From NCBI GenBank assembly GCA_013423325.1, contig BLJB01000145.1, positions 1 through 59,027 of the forward strand: a stretch of DNA of 59,027 nucleotides, in the 5' to 3' direction. Under the pieces are notes generated by a model. That model worked only from the letters and a program-made list of their open reading frames with translations, was not told the DNA's origin and ran no database searches. A program made the position numbers and the translations under genes. Origin of the DNA: Usnea hakonensis. Its lineage: Eukaryota; Ascomycota; Lecanoromycetes; Lecanorales; Parmeliaceae. Positions 21,360 to 33,567 of this stretch are shown here, one piece after another (the stretch's first letter is position 1; every line of letters starts with the position of its first letter).

Positions 21360-22864
21360 AACATTTACAAAAGTTCGCAACACCGCGGCGTCGTTGGAGC
21401 TAGTTCGAGGTATCCTGAAGCGACAACAACTTTTTGGAGAATCAAGCCAGACGCATCAGTACTATGTATCATAGATTCGACCGGAGCAACGGCCTGTATA
21501 ATCATCTCGGTGCGTTGAATCTGTCCTTCGAACCCCATTCCAATTTTCCATCCCTCCTATCGCTGGCATCCCTTTCTTTCTAAAAAGAAAAAGATCTCAA
21601 ACAGCGAGCGCTCTGTCTGCCCTTGCCCTGGCTGGTTCCCAACCTCTTCCCCCAAAAAAAGTCCTCTCACGTATCCCGTATTGATCTTCTTCCGTCCAAA
21701 CTTTCCGCATCACAATCCTGTTTTGATCCAAAACTCTGCAGATATCAGCTCGGTTCGGTTCGCCTCGGCTCAGCTGAGGGGGGCTTGTGGATGAATGGGG
21801 GTTTCTACATAGCTTGTATAGTAAGGTAAGTAAGTAGACGCTTCCCTCGGGCTCACGGATCGGTTGTTAGGGAGATGATATGAGATGCCGGTGTAGCTCG
21901 TCCGTTATAGAAAGCACGGCGGTCAACGGCGCTAGGAAATAGGATGGGTTTGGCATATAGGTAAGTAAGGTAGGTAGGTATCTTGAAATTTGTATATCGA
22001 AAGATGAATATTATACATAGGAATCAATACTCCACCGACCAGAGAGACAAATCAGCTTTTCCCCTTCAAGTGCCTCCCTCCCCTTAAAAATCAAGACCAG
22101 ATAAAATCAAACTTGCTTCCCTTCCCTCCTACCTCGAAACCAAAAACCCTCACCTCAGTCTTACCTATACATACATACATAACCACATGGCATTTCCTTC
22201 CCTTGAAAGTATATAGCAGAATTCAATGGCTATATAGGGTAAAACTCTAGTAAGATTCACGGGCGTTACTAAGAAAAAGCCTTGAGAGGAGGACGGATTA
22301 TCAGTGAGCAAGGAAAGATTCGCAAAGTTGCTATCCTCCTGTATTCTCTTATTTTGGTAGAGCGCGTTTGATAAAGGCTGCTTCCGCGCTGGTCTGACGG
22401 TCAAGCCGTCGAGGGAATTTCTGGTGGTGTGCGGGTGGGGGAGTCATACATATTGCATGTAGATATGATATGATTGTATGACTGTAGTCTCTTCGAGTAC
22501 CTCGTGAGCTAGTATAGCACTTCGTTCATGCTCCATGAGTATGCCTGCAGACAACCCGGTTGCCATTTGTGACGTTCCTGTGCGGGGTGAATTCTTTGAC
22601 AGACTTTTCTTTACTATTCATTGGTAAGAAGTAGGAGATGAAAATAATAGCTACGCATCAGGTGGGCTGTGGGCATTACATATTGCATCTTGTGATAGGC
22701 GTCAAGCATTCTCGTTAATGTAGCAGACTTTTATTGAACCTTATTCTCACCTGGGTATTTCCTTTTCCAGGGGCTAAGAGGAATGTAAATAATCATCAAC
22801 CATGCGGTTCGAGACTTTCCTTTCTCCAAGGACTTGGTGTCTTCCCTGCCCAGTTTCATGACGG
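21360..22864. other. Convergent intergenic region with GGTA and ATAC microsatellites
   Basis: 1505 bp between the 3' ends of the photolyase (plus) and hydrolase (minus) genes. GTAAG/GGTAG clusters lie at about 21821-21836 and 21961-21981, and an ATAC run at about 22167-22181. No gene supported. Confidence 0.5.
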
Positions 22865-24243
22865 TCACTTAGCCTGACGTTGCCTTGGTTCTAATCCTTG
22901 AGCGATCAAGAACTCCTGTACGACTTTATAAGCAGCCGTAGAATTGTAGTGCAAATTGATACCATGCCCAGTGTTTGGTTGAATGTAGGCTTCAAAAGCC
23001 TTCGCTACTGGGAACGCTCGGGCCACTCCAGCTGGGATTGATACGGCCGGGTCATCACTCGCTGAGCAGTCACCTCCACAAAAGATAAAGTCCTCATCTG
23101 TCACAAGTCAATTGGGAGACACTCTTCTCCAAAAAGGCTCGAGACTCACTTCCGTCAAGGACCAGGACAGGTCCTTTGAATTCTGGTGCTGCGGAGGGTG
23201 AGCCTCCCAGGGTAAGGACCTCGCCGGTAGTGAAAGGCTCCTTGGTCGCCTCGGAAAATTGAAGGATTCCCGGGTCGAAGAAGCCCGGATCAAGGAAGGT
23301 CTTTTCGTTGCTACTTGCGTTCGCCCAAGTAAGGTAGCCGGTAGGGAGATCTCCAAATCTTTTGGGCTGATTATTACGAGCCAACTGGCTAGCCCAAATG
23401 TCGAAAGTAGGACCTATGAAAGCGGAATATAGAGAGAAGGCCGTAAGGACGAGGCCATCGCTGGCAGTAGGATACCTAACGGTTTGTCAGACTTTATTAT
23501 TCCGCCCTAGGAAGCAAGGGCAAGTGAGACTCTACATAGCGGCAAGACTGTAGGTGAGGATAGAACCTAAGGAATGACCAACGTGGACGATCTTCGAGAA
23601 AATCTGGTGGATATTTGGTAGTCTGCCATGACGGAGCATCATCGTCAACTCGTAGATAGCTGACAATTCTGCCGGCAATTGTATAATGCTGAGAGGGTCC
23701 GCGATCGAAGAGTTCCCGATGCCAAGACGATCGATGGAGAGGGTCGAGAAGCCGTACTGATCGACCGCAACATCTATGTAGCTGTAGTTGAAAGAGTTGT
23801 AGGGAAGGTCCCAATAGCTATTGCCTACCGATCAGCACTGTCCAGGTCGCTTAGAAATCTGCCAGTGCGATGGCGCAGGCAAAAAACATGCTAAATGTTG
23901 CGGGATTGGGGCTGACTAACGTCTTGTCAAAACCGATGCCATGGGTAAGAAATTGAAGGCTTGAATTTCGTCCGTAGCCGGTGTCTGGCCGACAGAACTT
24001 GACACTGATATCGTACGTTTTGTTGATGGTCTGGTACCCAAGTATTATCTCATTGGAAAAATTGCCTCCAGGTTTCGTGAAGTTTGCAAAGAAGGTCGTA
24101 ACATCCTGGTTGTCCCGTAAGGGAGGAACGTTGAAGATCCCGTTGCGGGCATGCACTGTGACTGGGACGGAGAAATTCTGGCAGTGTTTTGCTAGCACGG
24201 AGGTTGTCAGAAAAACGTAGGCCAACAAGAATGGAAGATACAT
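22865..24243 (-). CDS. Secreted alpha/beta hydrolase
   Basis: Model: complement(join(22865..23097,23150..23475,23536..23817,23921..24243)), 387 aa. A signal peptide occupies about residues 1-18 (MYLPFLLAYVFLTTSVLA). The nucleophile elbow is GHSLGS with S190. The candidate acid is D313 in LVLDGNEDFIFCGGDC, and the candidate His is H355 in NTGHGIN (H360 follows). Several NxS/T sites agree with secretion. The mature domain has the usual order for lipase/esterase-like alpha/beta hydrolases. Substrate is unknown; related fungal proteins are usually only annotated as AB-hydrolase. Introns are 103, 60 and 52 bp. The first has a GTTAGT donor and joins GFDKT to YWDLPYNSFNYSY. Confidence 0.88.
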
Positions 24244-24727
24244 CGTGAGAGCAATGAGCCTTGGAAAGGATGTAGAGAGAGGGGCAGAAAAGATCTTGTA
24301 TTACTGGTCGCGGTGAGAGAAGTACTGGGGTTGTTCACCTATTATGCCAGTCGTTGGCTACCGCCTTGAATACATCTGCATCGTTTGCTGCGGTCCACTT
24401 ACAACAGACTTCCCCGTCACCTACCAATGACCGTCGTATTTCGAGGGGAGATTCCCCACCTTGGCAGTGGGAACGGTACTGCCATAAAGTTTGAAGAAAA
24501 GCATCGAAATGAACAATCGAACCACTAAGTCGCTTCGTTCGTTATTCGTGGGAGATGACAGGTTTGCCCCACGACTTAGAGCTAAGTAGTGGTACCTATA
24601 GTGAAGCGTGAGCTGGTGCACATGCACTAAGGTGCATGATTCGTGGGGCTGAGAGAATGAGCTGGCTACTATTTGGCAATGCAGCATGGGTTTCCCCTAT
24701 GGCTGAGGTTACGGTCTCCCATAAAGA

Positions 24728-24763
24728 CTCCCATTCGCAGGTATGCTCCCATTCGCAGGTATG
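24728..24763. repeat. 18-bp perfect tandem duplication
   Basis: The unit CTCCCATTCGCAGGTATG occurs at 24728-24745 and again at 24746-24763 with no mismatch. Confidence 0.9.
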
Positions 24764-25253
24764 CACGCGCTCCGAAAGCCAGTGGAGAAGGGTCGGGTCA
24801 CCCGACTTTGGTCTGAGGCGGAGGAATGTAGCGGAGAATTTTGCAGAGAGCTTGCTTGTTGGGTAGGGTGAGTAGTGAAAGATGAAAGGGTGTTTTGACC
24901 GGGTCGGAGGAAGCCTGCAGGGAGGATGTGATAACGCCATGTATTGGCCAGTTGTTGGCTCTACTGACGCAGTTTGAAACATGCTGATAGCATTAGGTGA
25001 AGTTAATCGTGGCTGCAGCATGCAAGTCACGAGTAGTGGAAGATGGGATAAAGGCAATATTAGTCGGTACTCGTACATAGCATTAGAGTACGGTACGTAC
25101 ATGGTACGTACTCAGTAAAACAAGATGCCAATTGGTGGTGATGATGGAACATAGTTTTTGAATCTCGATGAAGAAAGCAAGATGGGATTATACAATAATA
25201 ATACAGATTAGCGCTTTTAAGCTTTTGAATTCTTCAAAGTCTGAAGAGCCGAA

Positions 25254-25275
25254 GGTACCTGTACCTGTACCTTAC
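25254..25275. repeat. GTACCT short repeat
   Basis: Three overlapping GTACCT units followed by TTAC. One of several TACC/GGTA clusters in this window's non-coding DNA. Confidence 0.75.
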
Positions 25276-26603
25276 TTCACTGAGGTACTTCGGTAGTTGA
25301 ATGTCTGACTCGGGTGACTCCTGCGTTGAGCCGCAAGTATCAGGCATCAAGCGTTTAAAGCATAAAGTATCCTAATCCAGTCATAATTCATAATTGGACA
25401 TTTGTGTAAAGTAAGGCAAGGGTCGACTCATTAGTACCTAGGTAGACAATACGTCATAGCCATTTGGCATCTGGCCATCAATAACAATACTCCGCAGTGC
25501 AATATCCTGCGCATACAAGTCAGCTTTACTCTTAGACATCTTTGGAAGGATTGACATTCATTTTGGGGTTTGGCATTTCCTGAATCTTGACAGTCCAAAG
25601 AGAAAGGCTAATATTGCGAGGCTTCCTCGGTTCACGACCCACTGCTTCTGTTTCGGGGACGGGCATCATGCACGACGCAGCAAGTACTACTCCGTACCTT
25701 ACTTTACTGAAAGCAAAAGCCGTGGGGAAAAGAATAAAGAAAAAGAAATCCATGTCCAAAGATAATGGTTATGGAGGCTGCATGGCTGATTTACCTAGGC
25801 TGTATATGTATCATTCTTCGCAAAGTACCACTCTTCCACATGGAAACTGCATCAGAAGAAAAGCCATTCTATGCACCATCATTCCACCGAGATGTTTTTG
25901 CATAAGAAGCGAGTATATAGTTAGACCGGGTCAACTACTCCCTCATAAGGAGCCTCGTTTGTTACTACGTATTCGCTATGTGGAGCAAACTACCTTACCT
26001 CATTACTCTGTACCCTTAGGTACTTGGCGCCCACCCCGGAGCTATTTACGCTAGCTTGATGTGCGGCACAGCCAAATTCTCCGATCTGCTGACCCTTTAC
26101 CCTCTTGGAACGATGACCGAGCATCTCCACATAAAGTAATGGTAATGATGGTGGTGGTTATTGTGGCAAATGGAGGAGTATCAAGGTGTCGATTTGATCT
26201 GTGCCACGCGCTGTGAGCCACGTCGATCTTCCATTCAAGCCGTCCAGCCTCGTAAACGTATGACTTACGTCAAGCGGAAGCCAGCATCTGTCAAATCACG
26301 GCCGACATGCAGCCTTGCGCTTCTCAAGCCTACCAACGTTTCCAACGACTAGCATGCCAACAGGATTCCCCAGAGACGCTTCTCCGCATCTGTCTCGCGC
26401 CTTGCAATTCTCTAGACGCTGCTGTCATTTAGCACGCAGAAAGGATCAAGATCCCTACATGATCCTCCAACGGGGATCCTTAGTACTTTCTACGTGATCT
26501 GAAGATACTTTTGCTGTCATCTTGAGCATTTGGACTCAACTTGACGTTGCCCGCGAGGCTCTGAAGTAATGTGTAAGCATGCCACTTCTCATTCGGAGAT
26601 AAT

Positions 26604-27020
26604 ATGCCTAACAGTCTCTCCCGAACAGGCTTCATACGCATCAATCCCTCTAGTGCACCTCTAAATCCCCCCGGCGCCGCCCCAACCCTCACAACTATCT
26701 ACGACGAGGTTGCCACCATCCAGACCTCCCCCGCCACGTCTCCCTCAGACTCCCTCGCCAAAGAACCTCTTCCTCCCAAGCAAAAAGCCAAGCGTCGAAA
26801 GAGATCTATTCGCATCGACCCAAAGGCCGCAAAAGAAGGCATTGATGGCACAGCAAAAGAGAAAAGGAGGACGCAGACCATTGCAGATAGTTTGGATCTA
26901 GGTGGCGATCTGCAAGTGGATGGAGAGAGTGGTGGGAGCAGGGTAGTGGGAGACGGTGATGCAACGTTGGTTAAGAGGAAAACCGTTGCAACGGAGATAG
27001 GCTTCGGTTCTCCCCCCTGA
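26604..27020 (+). CDS. Small basic hypothetical protein (weak)
   Basis: Uninterrupted ORF of 138 aa from an ATG. The first half is Pro/Ala/Ser/Thr-rich and its codons favour C in third position, as in real genes here. The middle is strongly basic (KQKAKRRKRSIRIDPKAAK), like a nuclear signal, and the end is Gly/Asp-rich. No known domain. It may be a small gene, one exon of a longer one, or chance. It lies alone between two gene-poor stretches. Confidence 0.35.
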   Translation: MPNSLSRTGFIRINPSSAPLNPPGAAPTLTTIYDEVATIQTSPATSPSDSLAKEPLPPKQKAKRRKRSIRIDPKAAKEGIDGTAKEKRRTQTIADSLDLGGDLQVDGESGGSRVVGDGDATLVKRKTVATEIGFGSPP

Positions 27021-28235
27021 AAAGGCGCTTGAGCTGTGAAGATTTTGGAACCTTTCTGTTTTACAATTGCCAGGGAATGCAAGGAGCTGGAGGTGCAATC
27101 CATATTTCGGGAGCAAATACCTCTTGAGAATTTTTCATTAACCAGAAGAGACGGAAGAAAGGGAGCGAGAGAGAGAAAGCAACCCAAAGAGGAAAATAGA
27201 GAAGAAGCAAATGGGAGCCAATCTTCACCATATCCCTCCCTCTTCCCTCTCCATATCCTTCACAACTCACCGATTTCTCTGAACAGATAGACGAAACAAA
27301 CCCACACAGGTTCATGCATGCCCGCAAGCAACCCCATAATCTCACGACAATTGATTCTGAAACCCCTCCTTCTTCCCCAGTCGCTCTACCAGTGCTTATG
27401 AAACGAATCATCACCTTGTCCCCCCCCCCCCAATCCCCCAAAAAAGACGAAGAGATATATTGTAAAAAGCGAGTCACATCCGCCCGCTCCACTCCCCTCC
27501 ACCCCATCCTTCCCTCCGTCCATCCATCCTACTTCCCTAACCCACCAACCAAAATCAACCCTTCAGTTCAGCACGAGCTAATCAACAATGGAAAATACGC
27601 CCACATCACAAAGATTATCGATTTTGGATAATGGGGAGTATGAGAGGGAAAGGGGGAAGAGAAAGAGAGGAAGGGCGGCCACATTTTACAATAACAGTTT
27701 GCTGGCAGACCTTCACATGATCCGGCAGAAGAAAGGAAAAAAAAATGTCGGTGGAGGTGGCGATTTGGATAAATGTTCCTTATCTGAAAAGAATGTGGAG
27801 GGAATTTTTGCTTAGGGGGAGATTAGTGGGATAGGCTGAGAAGGCAAGGGAACGGGGGGGTTGTGGACTATACTACCTTACATCCATCATATCGCTCGAC
27901 GAGACGACCACTGCAATTGCGCGCTCGGATCAAAGGTTTGAACGCTGAGTTCGGTATGATTCTGTTATCTAACAGTACTACGAGGTTCAAGTTTATCCAG
28001 GTGTGCGGCCTCCGATGACTGTTATGTGTGTATTATCAAAACGGTAAGTTCATGTACAGAAGTAGATATGTGCTTGAACGGAAAAAACTTTCAACATTCG
28101 AACAAAGAACCCAGCCAATCCAAGATGACGAGTGCTCAACCTCAAACCGCACATTGTGCCGGGATACACGCCTATCACTGACCAGCAAGACCCTCGATAC
28201 AACGCGATGTAAAGTTGGACATCAGCACCACACGA
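27021..28235. other. Intergenic region with a 12-C homopolymer
   Basis: 1215 bp with GA-rich and C-rich low-complexity sequence, including an uninterrupted run of 12 C at 27420-27431. The ORFs at 27061-27507 and 27314-27631 come from this biased composition. No gene supported. Confidence 0.5.
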
Positions 28236-31200
28236 CTAGAGACCGCCTCCTCCAAATTCTCCGAGGCCGCTGCCAATTTCGTCGCCTTCACCCCCAATTT
28301 CTGGAGGGTTGAGGTTGAAAGGCATGAACCATGCACTTGTCTGCAAATCACCCATATAGCCGCCGGCCGAACCTAGCAACTGCTGTTGCGTATGCGGCGA
28401 CAGATCCAATGGATTATCCCACATTGAAGTGGCCGGATCGTTCAAGCCTTGCTGATTGCTTTGGGGATCTTGAAGGCCACTGGTCAATGCGCTGAGAGCA
28501 GAAGCGGAAGAGGAGCCAGTTGGGTCATTTCCGGCATAAGCGCCGTAGACGAGGTGACGGTCGAGTTGGGGGAGCAGAGCGGTGTTGGCGGGGGTGGACA
28601 GTGGGAGCAAGTCGTAGGCTTGAGGGAACGAGTTGTTGCACGGTTGAGGGTAGAGCTGAGGTTGGTGGCCGACAAAAGCCGAGGAGTCCATGGGTGGCTC
28701 CGACATGGGCAGAGGAAGCATACCGTGTTGCACAGCATTGGTGTGAAACTCTGGTTGTTGGAGCTGCTGCTGGGGTAATCGATCCGAAGCGATCTTGGCG
28801 TTCTTTTTACCGGACTTTCTGGGTTGCGTTGAGCGGGATGGCGGCGATTGGTCATGGAAGAAATCTTCCACGCTTTGGAGATCTTTTTCGTGACCTATAG
28901 TAGCGTCGCTGTTGGGCTCCTTCTTGATCTGGACTGCAGGATCCTGGTAATCTGTCTCTGAGACGCCATGTGGATACTTCCGGAACCAGTCGCCATACTG
29001 GAAGATGGTGTCATCCTGATTTGCCAATTCACTCGATCCTTTCTTAGACGCGTCCGCATGCTGCCGGTATATGTCGTTCAAATTCTCGGTCATGAAGTGG
29101 AACATCCCCCAATGCTTCTTCATCTTGCCCAAGTACTTGACATTGCTTGCGAGATGTTTCTTGCACGACGCTTTGATGGCTTTATTTTTGGAGAAGATAC
29201 CCCATACATGTATAGTACTCGACATGAAAGCACAGTAGCCAAGAAAAGGCGCAACGGTATGATATTCCGTAGCGTCGTTGACCAAGACTGATATCTGGCT
29301 AGCCGCTTCAAGAGCTGCCGGCGCTGCTTCGGCAAGGAAGGATTTTGGCATCTCCTCCGGATTCCTTCCTCCTGGAGCAGTGGGTATGGCAAAGCGATGC
29401 AGAAACAATACTACCTGACTTGAAGCTATATGCATGAAAAGGAACTGGTTCCCCAGTTTCTCAGCAGCGTGGTTCTTCAGATTTTCATGATTGTTTTGCA
29501 GTTCCGCTGGCAACGACGTCTTGAAGTCACTGGCTTGTCTTCTGAGCTCGGCAAACTGGGATTTTGAGTCCCAGATGGGGTATTGATCTCTCTCCTTCCC
29601 TCCCATATTCAAGTATTTGATGACGCGACCCCATAGGGCTATTACACGGATCATATACGCGGCTACTCCCATATTGGCTTGAGCATCTGCCAACTTAACA
29701 GTGTCGCTCTTGACGGGGTTTGGCACTCCGCCGTCCAGGCTCTCGGTGGGGCCAGGAATCTCCATTTGGAAATTAGATTCTTTAACAGGCAGCTGAACCT
29801 TGATGATATCTTCATCAGCAAACATTGGTCGTTCAGTACCAGACGATGTGAAACGATCCATAAGGTAGCAGGCCCACATAGTCCGCCTTCTAATTTCCCT
29901 ATCAGTAAAACTTAGCTCAGACTTGTTCTCAGTCTTCCTTCCTAGCGGATCGTGATCCAATTCTCGGTGAAGTTGAAGAGCATAAGCCATTCTCGTGGCC
30001 ATGCCACCAAGCATCCAGCTTCTACCACCTTGGCATGTTCCAAATTCGTGAAGACCAAGAAGCAACAATACGGTAAGGATGCTAATGTTCGGCTCATCGT
30101 AATGACGTAAAGCAACATCGCGAGCTGGACCAGCCCAGCTCTCGCCTCGCAAGAAGGCAGGTTCAGTATTCACTTGAGGATGCGATGAAAAGCGAGCGGA
30201 TACCGCGCACACTGCAAGGACGAGGACAGGAGGCAACGTGCCAGCCCTATCGAAACATTAGCGAAGTAGACGCTGGATGGAAGGAGAGAGCCAGTAGCGC
30301 ACCGTAATCTTCGCATATAACTTGGCTTGTGTAAAAGGTGGTATGACTGCCCGTACAGATTGTCAAAGAACACTTCTGACAGATGGTCCTGGAGCTCTGG
30401 CGTGGGTAAATGCTCTGCACCGTCTGTACTGATCGAACTTTCATGATTGCCCTTAGACAGTTGTGTTGTCGGTTTTGAATTCACCCACTCGTCCAGCTGT
30501 GGTCCGAAAGCCTCTTCATTACTTCTCTTCTTTCCACTGTTCGCTTGAGCAGCAGCAGCAGCAGAAGGTTTTATTATAGCCCTTGGTACAGCCTCGGATT
30601 CTTCCTTTGGAATGATCTTGATGACTCTTTCCTCCATTCTCTTGAGGCGCTTATCCAACATAGCCATGTAGTCGGTTCTTGGCGCTGCTTTCCTCGTAGT
30701 TACTTTGTAGACACAAGGTATTCGTGACCGCAGACAGTGCTTGCAAGCTGGCTTTTCACCGGAACATCTTATCTTTTTCCGTCGACAGGCAATACAGGCT
30801 AGGGGCAGTCTCTTGCGCTCTTTGCCCGCTTTAGTTTTGAGTTCGCTCCAATGAGGTTTCTTGTCCACTTCTTCTTTGACTTCGATCTGGCCTGCATTTT
30901 CGTTATTTGAGCGTTGTGTCCAAGATGCAGGCCAATCTGACTGACGCTTTGTGTAGTCGCGAGTGCCGCGAGGGCTTGCAGGTTCTGATCCATCTAGACT
31001 ACTGTTTCTGTGACTGTGCCCATCTCTTTCTGCAGCGCCAGAATTTGCTCGATGGCTATTGTCAGACCTATGTGAATTCTGCCCTTGAGATAATTCGGAG
31101 AATGAGCCAGTTGGGGTTTGGTCGAATTGACCGTGAATGTCGTGCGAGGAGGAGGTTTTCCCTTCAAAGGATCCATTGAAGCTGTGGTTCTGCTCTTGCG

Positions 31201-31441
31201 CATCGGTAGATTGGAAAGGAGGCCTGAACGGAGGTGGGTATGATTGACCTGGTACGGGGCTCATTACTTGAGATAGTGTACGTGTAGCCTCAGGACCATA
31301 TTTTTGAGCCTCGGGCATGGCAAAACCGTTGATGGTCTGGGAATTGCTTCGACCGGAACGCGAGTGTTGCAGCATGCTCTCTGCGGCAGCATACTCTTGA
31401 GCCTCTATAGATGGCCAACCGGGAGCGCCGGTGGAGGCCAT
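28236..31441 (-). CDS. Zn2Cys6 fungal-specific transcription factor
   Basis: Model: complement(join(28236..30246,30303..31441)), 1049 aa. Residues 1-200 are disordered, Ser/Gln/His-rich. The Zn2Cys6 binuclear cluster has Cys at 216, 219, 226, 233, 236 and 243 (CIACRRKKIRC ... CKHCLRSRIPC), followed by a short linker and a coiled segment (LDKRLKRMEERVIKI). The middle domain of the PF04082 type runs from about 360 to 650, with PPVLVLAVCAVSARFS, LLLLGLHEFGTCQGGRSWML, GMATRMAYALQLHRELD and RRRTMWACYLMDRF. The C-terminus is Gln/Pro/Ser-rich and ends Gly-rich, suggesting an activation domain. The 56-bp intron lies just before RAGTLPPVLVLAV. The target pathway cannot be told from sequence; no metabolic cluster lies beside it. 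Confidence 0.92.
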
Positions 31442-32217
31442 AGTATCAATGGCCTGATATATTTATGGCACCAGGTGGTAGCAGTCCACATGGGCGATGG
31501 AGTAGAGGCGTTAAATTGTTGATTAACGGTTTTATGACGTGGGGAGCCCAACGTTAGTGGTGTCAGGAACGGGCAACAAAGTGAAAAGAGAAGGAGAAGG
31601 CATTTGATGATTAGTCTGTCAAACATGTTTTTTATTGATCATTATAGGTTAGTAGGGAAGGAACATTGGAAACATGATTATTAGCCAGCCAGAGATAGGT
31701 GATACAAATCGCTTGATCATTCTGTAGAGTATTCTTGTTGTTTTCTTGGTGGCGTAACTTTATATGCAATCTAAGCTGGTCAAAATTCGAGGGGCCAGAG
31801 GCGCCAGAGCTTTGCGGGCTTTGGAGAAAGCATAAGTATATACTGTCCTCGTATGAGTATATACTCTAGTAGTCATACTCTATTTCATTCGCATAGGATT
31901 TATTGGTGCCCTGTACCCAGTCCAATCATAATAAGATTAAATTCTCAGTATCCATCACTTTTCATGAATCAGTCTTCCTAGCTGGCTGGAATTCCTTCGC
32001 TACTAAAAAGGATATCACAATGACCTTTCTAAAATCAGCACCTCCAAGCGCCATGCTGTAAGATACAGAGCTGTGTCCGTCTAATACTCGTACAGATATA
32101 GCCTTATCAATGTTCCTTGGAGAAGAAGCGACAAAACCCACCCATTTAGGCATGGACGTGCCTACTGATTCTCCTCCCATAATAAAGCTTACCAACTTCC
32201 CCCTGCATCACAGAATT
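31442..32217. other. Promoter side of the Zn2Cys6 gene
   Basis: 776 bp. On the minus strand this is upstream of the regulator and downstream of the glycosyltransferase-like gene's stop codon on its far side. It contains TATACT-rich sequence near 31830-31880. No supported gene. Confidence 0.45.
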
Positions 32218-33567
32218 TCACTGTCCAACATGTCCTTTCGCTAGGATCTCCTTGATCCATCCTCCGACCAATCGAGAATTGCTCTCAACGAGCTCTGCAC
32301 ACTTGTTCCTGACCATTTGCATCTTCTCAATTCGATGCTTGCCAGCCTCATTCAACGCCCTCCCTATTACATCAAATTCCGTCTCGTTCTCATTTTGTAG
32401 ATATACCGCCTCCTTCGGTAAATAGCTATACGCTGCCAATATCTCCTTGGTCGCAACCAGAGGTGTACCCCCGATCAGTCCAGCGGGCACGGTGCTCGAC
32501 GCTTTGCGATCGAGGTACTCATCGTTGGCGAAGGCGGGCAGGAGCGCGAAGGTGCGGGAGAGAATGGAATAATATTCGTCATAATCGAGCGACTCGTCGA
32601 AGCTAACGTGTGAAGTCAGACCGCTTGGGACTACAGGGTGATTCCCTTGACCTAGCAGGTGAAGAGTGACATTAGAATTAATCGTTCCATCTCTTTCCGA
32701 TGATCTCGAGTCTATGAAACTCTGGAGGTGGGAAAAGATCGTTTGATAATTCCGTCTTGAAGATTCGTATAGACCTTGGAGTCCAAATCCAAGCTCTCCT
32801 TTATCCGCGTCGGCGGCTTTGGGTAATTTTGGGAGACTGACTGGAAAGACTGGAGCAAAGGGCCTAATTGGAGGTTTGATCTTCCACGTTCTCAGACCTG
32901 TCTCTTGGAGGAATCTTGCGGTATGCTGGGAAAGTGTGATGAAATCCACCAAGCCCTTCTCAGCCCACGGGCTCAAGGACGCTTTATGGGCTTCGTCTTC
33001 CCAATGGTCTGCGTGGTGGACGACGCAGAGCAGATGGGTCTTGCCTTCATTAAGCAAAGTCTCGAGTTGAGCTACGAGCTTGATCCGGTCATACTCGCAT
33101 GTTGTAAGGACCAAGACATCTACCTTGGTAGTCCCGTTGCCGAGCAATGTGACAGGCGGTTGTGCTGCCGGGACTGGTTTGGGGAGTTTGAAGTCCTGCA
33201 TTATTTTTTCAATCCCATAACGTTGGTTATCTTGAAAGAGACTCATTTTCGAATTCTTCTGTGAGCCGAAGGAGTGTACGAACGCGGCAACAACTTCATC
33301 GTGGTATCCTGTGGTTTCCACGACGGCAATACCAAGAGGCTCTCGGGAAGCGTCATGGACAGGATAGAAGGGGGCACCACTGCTGCTGCTGGTCCCGGAG
33401 GAGGTACCTGATGCATCGGTACCATCACTGAATATGGGCTTCGAGAACAGCAAGGACTTGTACGAAAATTGTCTGTTGAAACCACTGCCGAAGAGGAAGA
33501 AGCCCACTAGGAATAATGTTGCTACCGAAATGGCCAGGAAGCCTGAGAAACGGGGAGTAACGGCCAT
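32218..33567 (-). CDS. Type II membrane protein, glycosyltransferase-like
   Basis: Single exon, 449 aa, ATG at 33567. A short cytosolic N-terminus is followed by one membrane helix at about 10-30 (FLAISVATLFLVGFFLFGSGF), then a Ser/Gly-rich stem and a large lumenal domain: the layout of a Golgi glycosyltransferase. Sequons (NGT, NVT, NET) support a lumenal position. The C-terminal part has an LGQGNHPV segment and later DEYLDRKASSTVPAGLIGGTPLVATKEIL, which resembles the donor-binding half of GT-B fold enzymes, where a Gly-rich loop and an acidic residue contact the nucleotide sugar. I cannot assign a CAZy family or sugar. The family assignment is inference from topology and these motifs. Confidence 0.7.
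   Translation of the reverse strand: MAVTPRFSGFLAISVATLFLVGFFLFGSGFNRQFSYKSLLFSKPIFSDGTDASGTSSGTSSSSGAPFYPVHDASREPLGIAVVETTGYHDEVVAAFVHSFGSQKNSKMSLFQDNQRYGIEKIMQDFKLPKPVPAAQPPVTLLGNGTTKVDVLVLTTCEYDRIKLVAQLETLLNEGKTHLLCVVHHADHWEDEAHKASLSPWAEKGLVDFITLSQHTARFLQETGLRTWKIKPPIRPFAPVFPVSLPKLPKAADADKGELGFGLQGLYESSRRNYQTIFSHLQSFIDSRSSERDGTINSNVTLHLLGQGNHPVVPSGLTSHVSFDESLDYDEYYSILSRTFALLPAFANDEYLDRKASSTVPAGLIGGTPLVATKEILAAYSYLPKEAVYLQNENETEFDVIGRALNEAGKHRIEKMQMVRNKCAELVESNSRLVGGWIKEILAKGHVGQ

Larger units (their letters stand above)
24244..26603. other. 2.4 kb gene-poor region with small repeats
   Basis: It should hold the promoter of the hydrolase. It contains an 18-bp tandem duplication (24728-24763) and GTACCT repeats (25254-25275). 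ORFs at 24596-25102 (minus) and 25587-26054 (plus) have no recognisable domain and look like chance. Confidence 0.45.

Noticed and set aside
25587..26054. 155-aa plus-strand ORF
   Set aside because: Random-looking amino acid content, no signal or domain.
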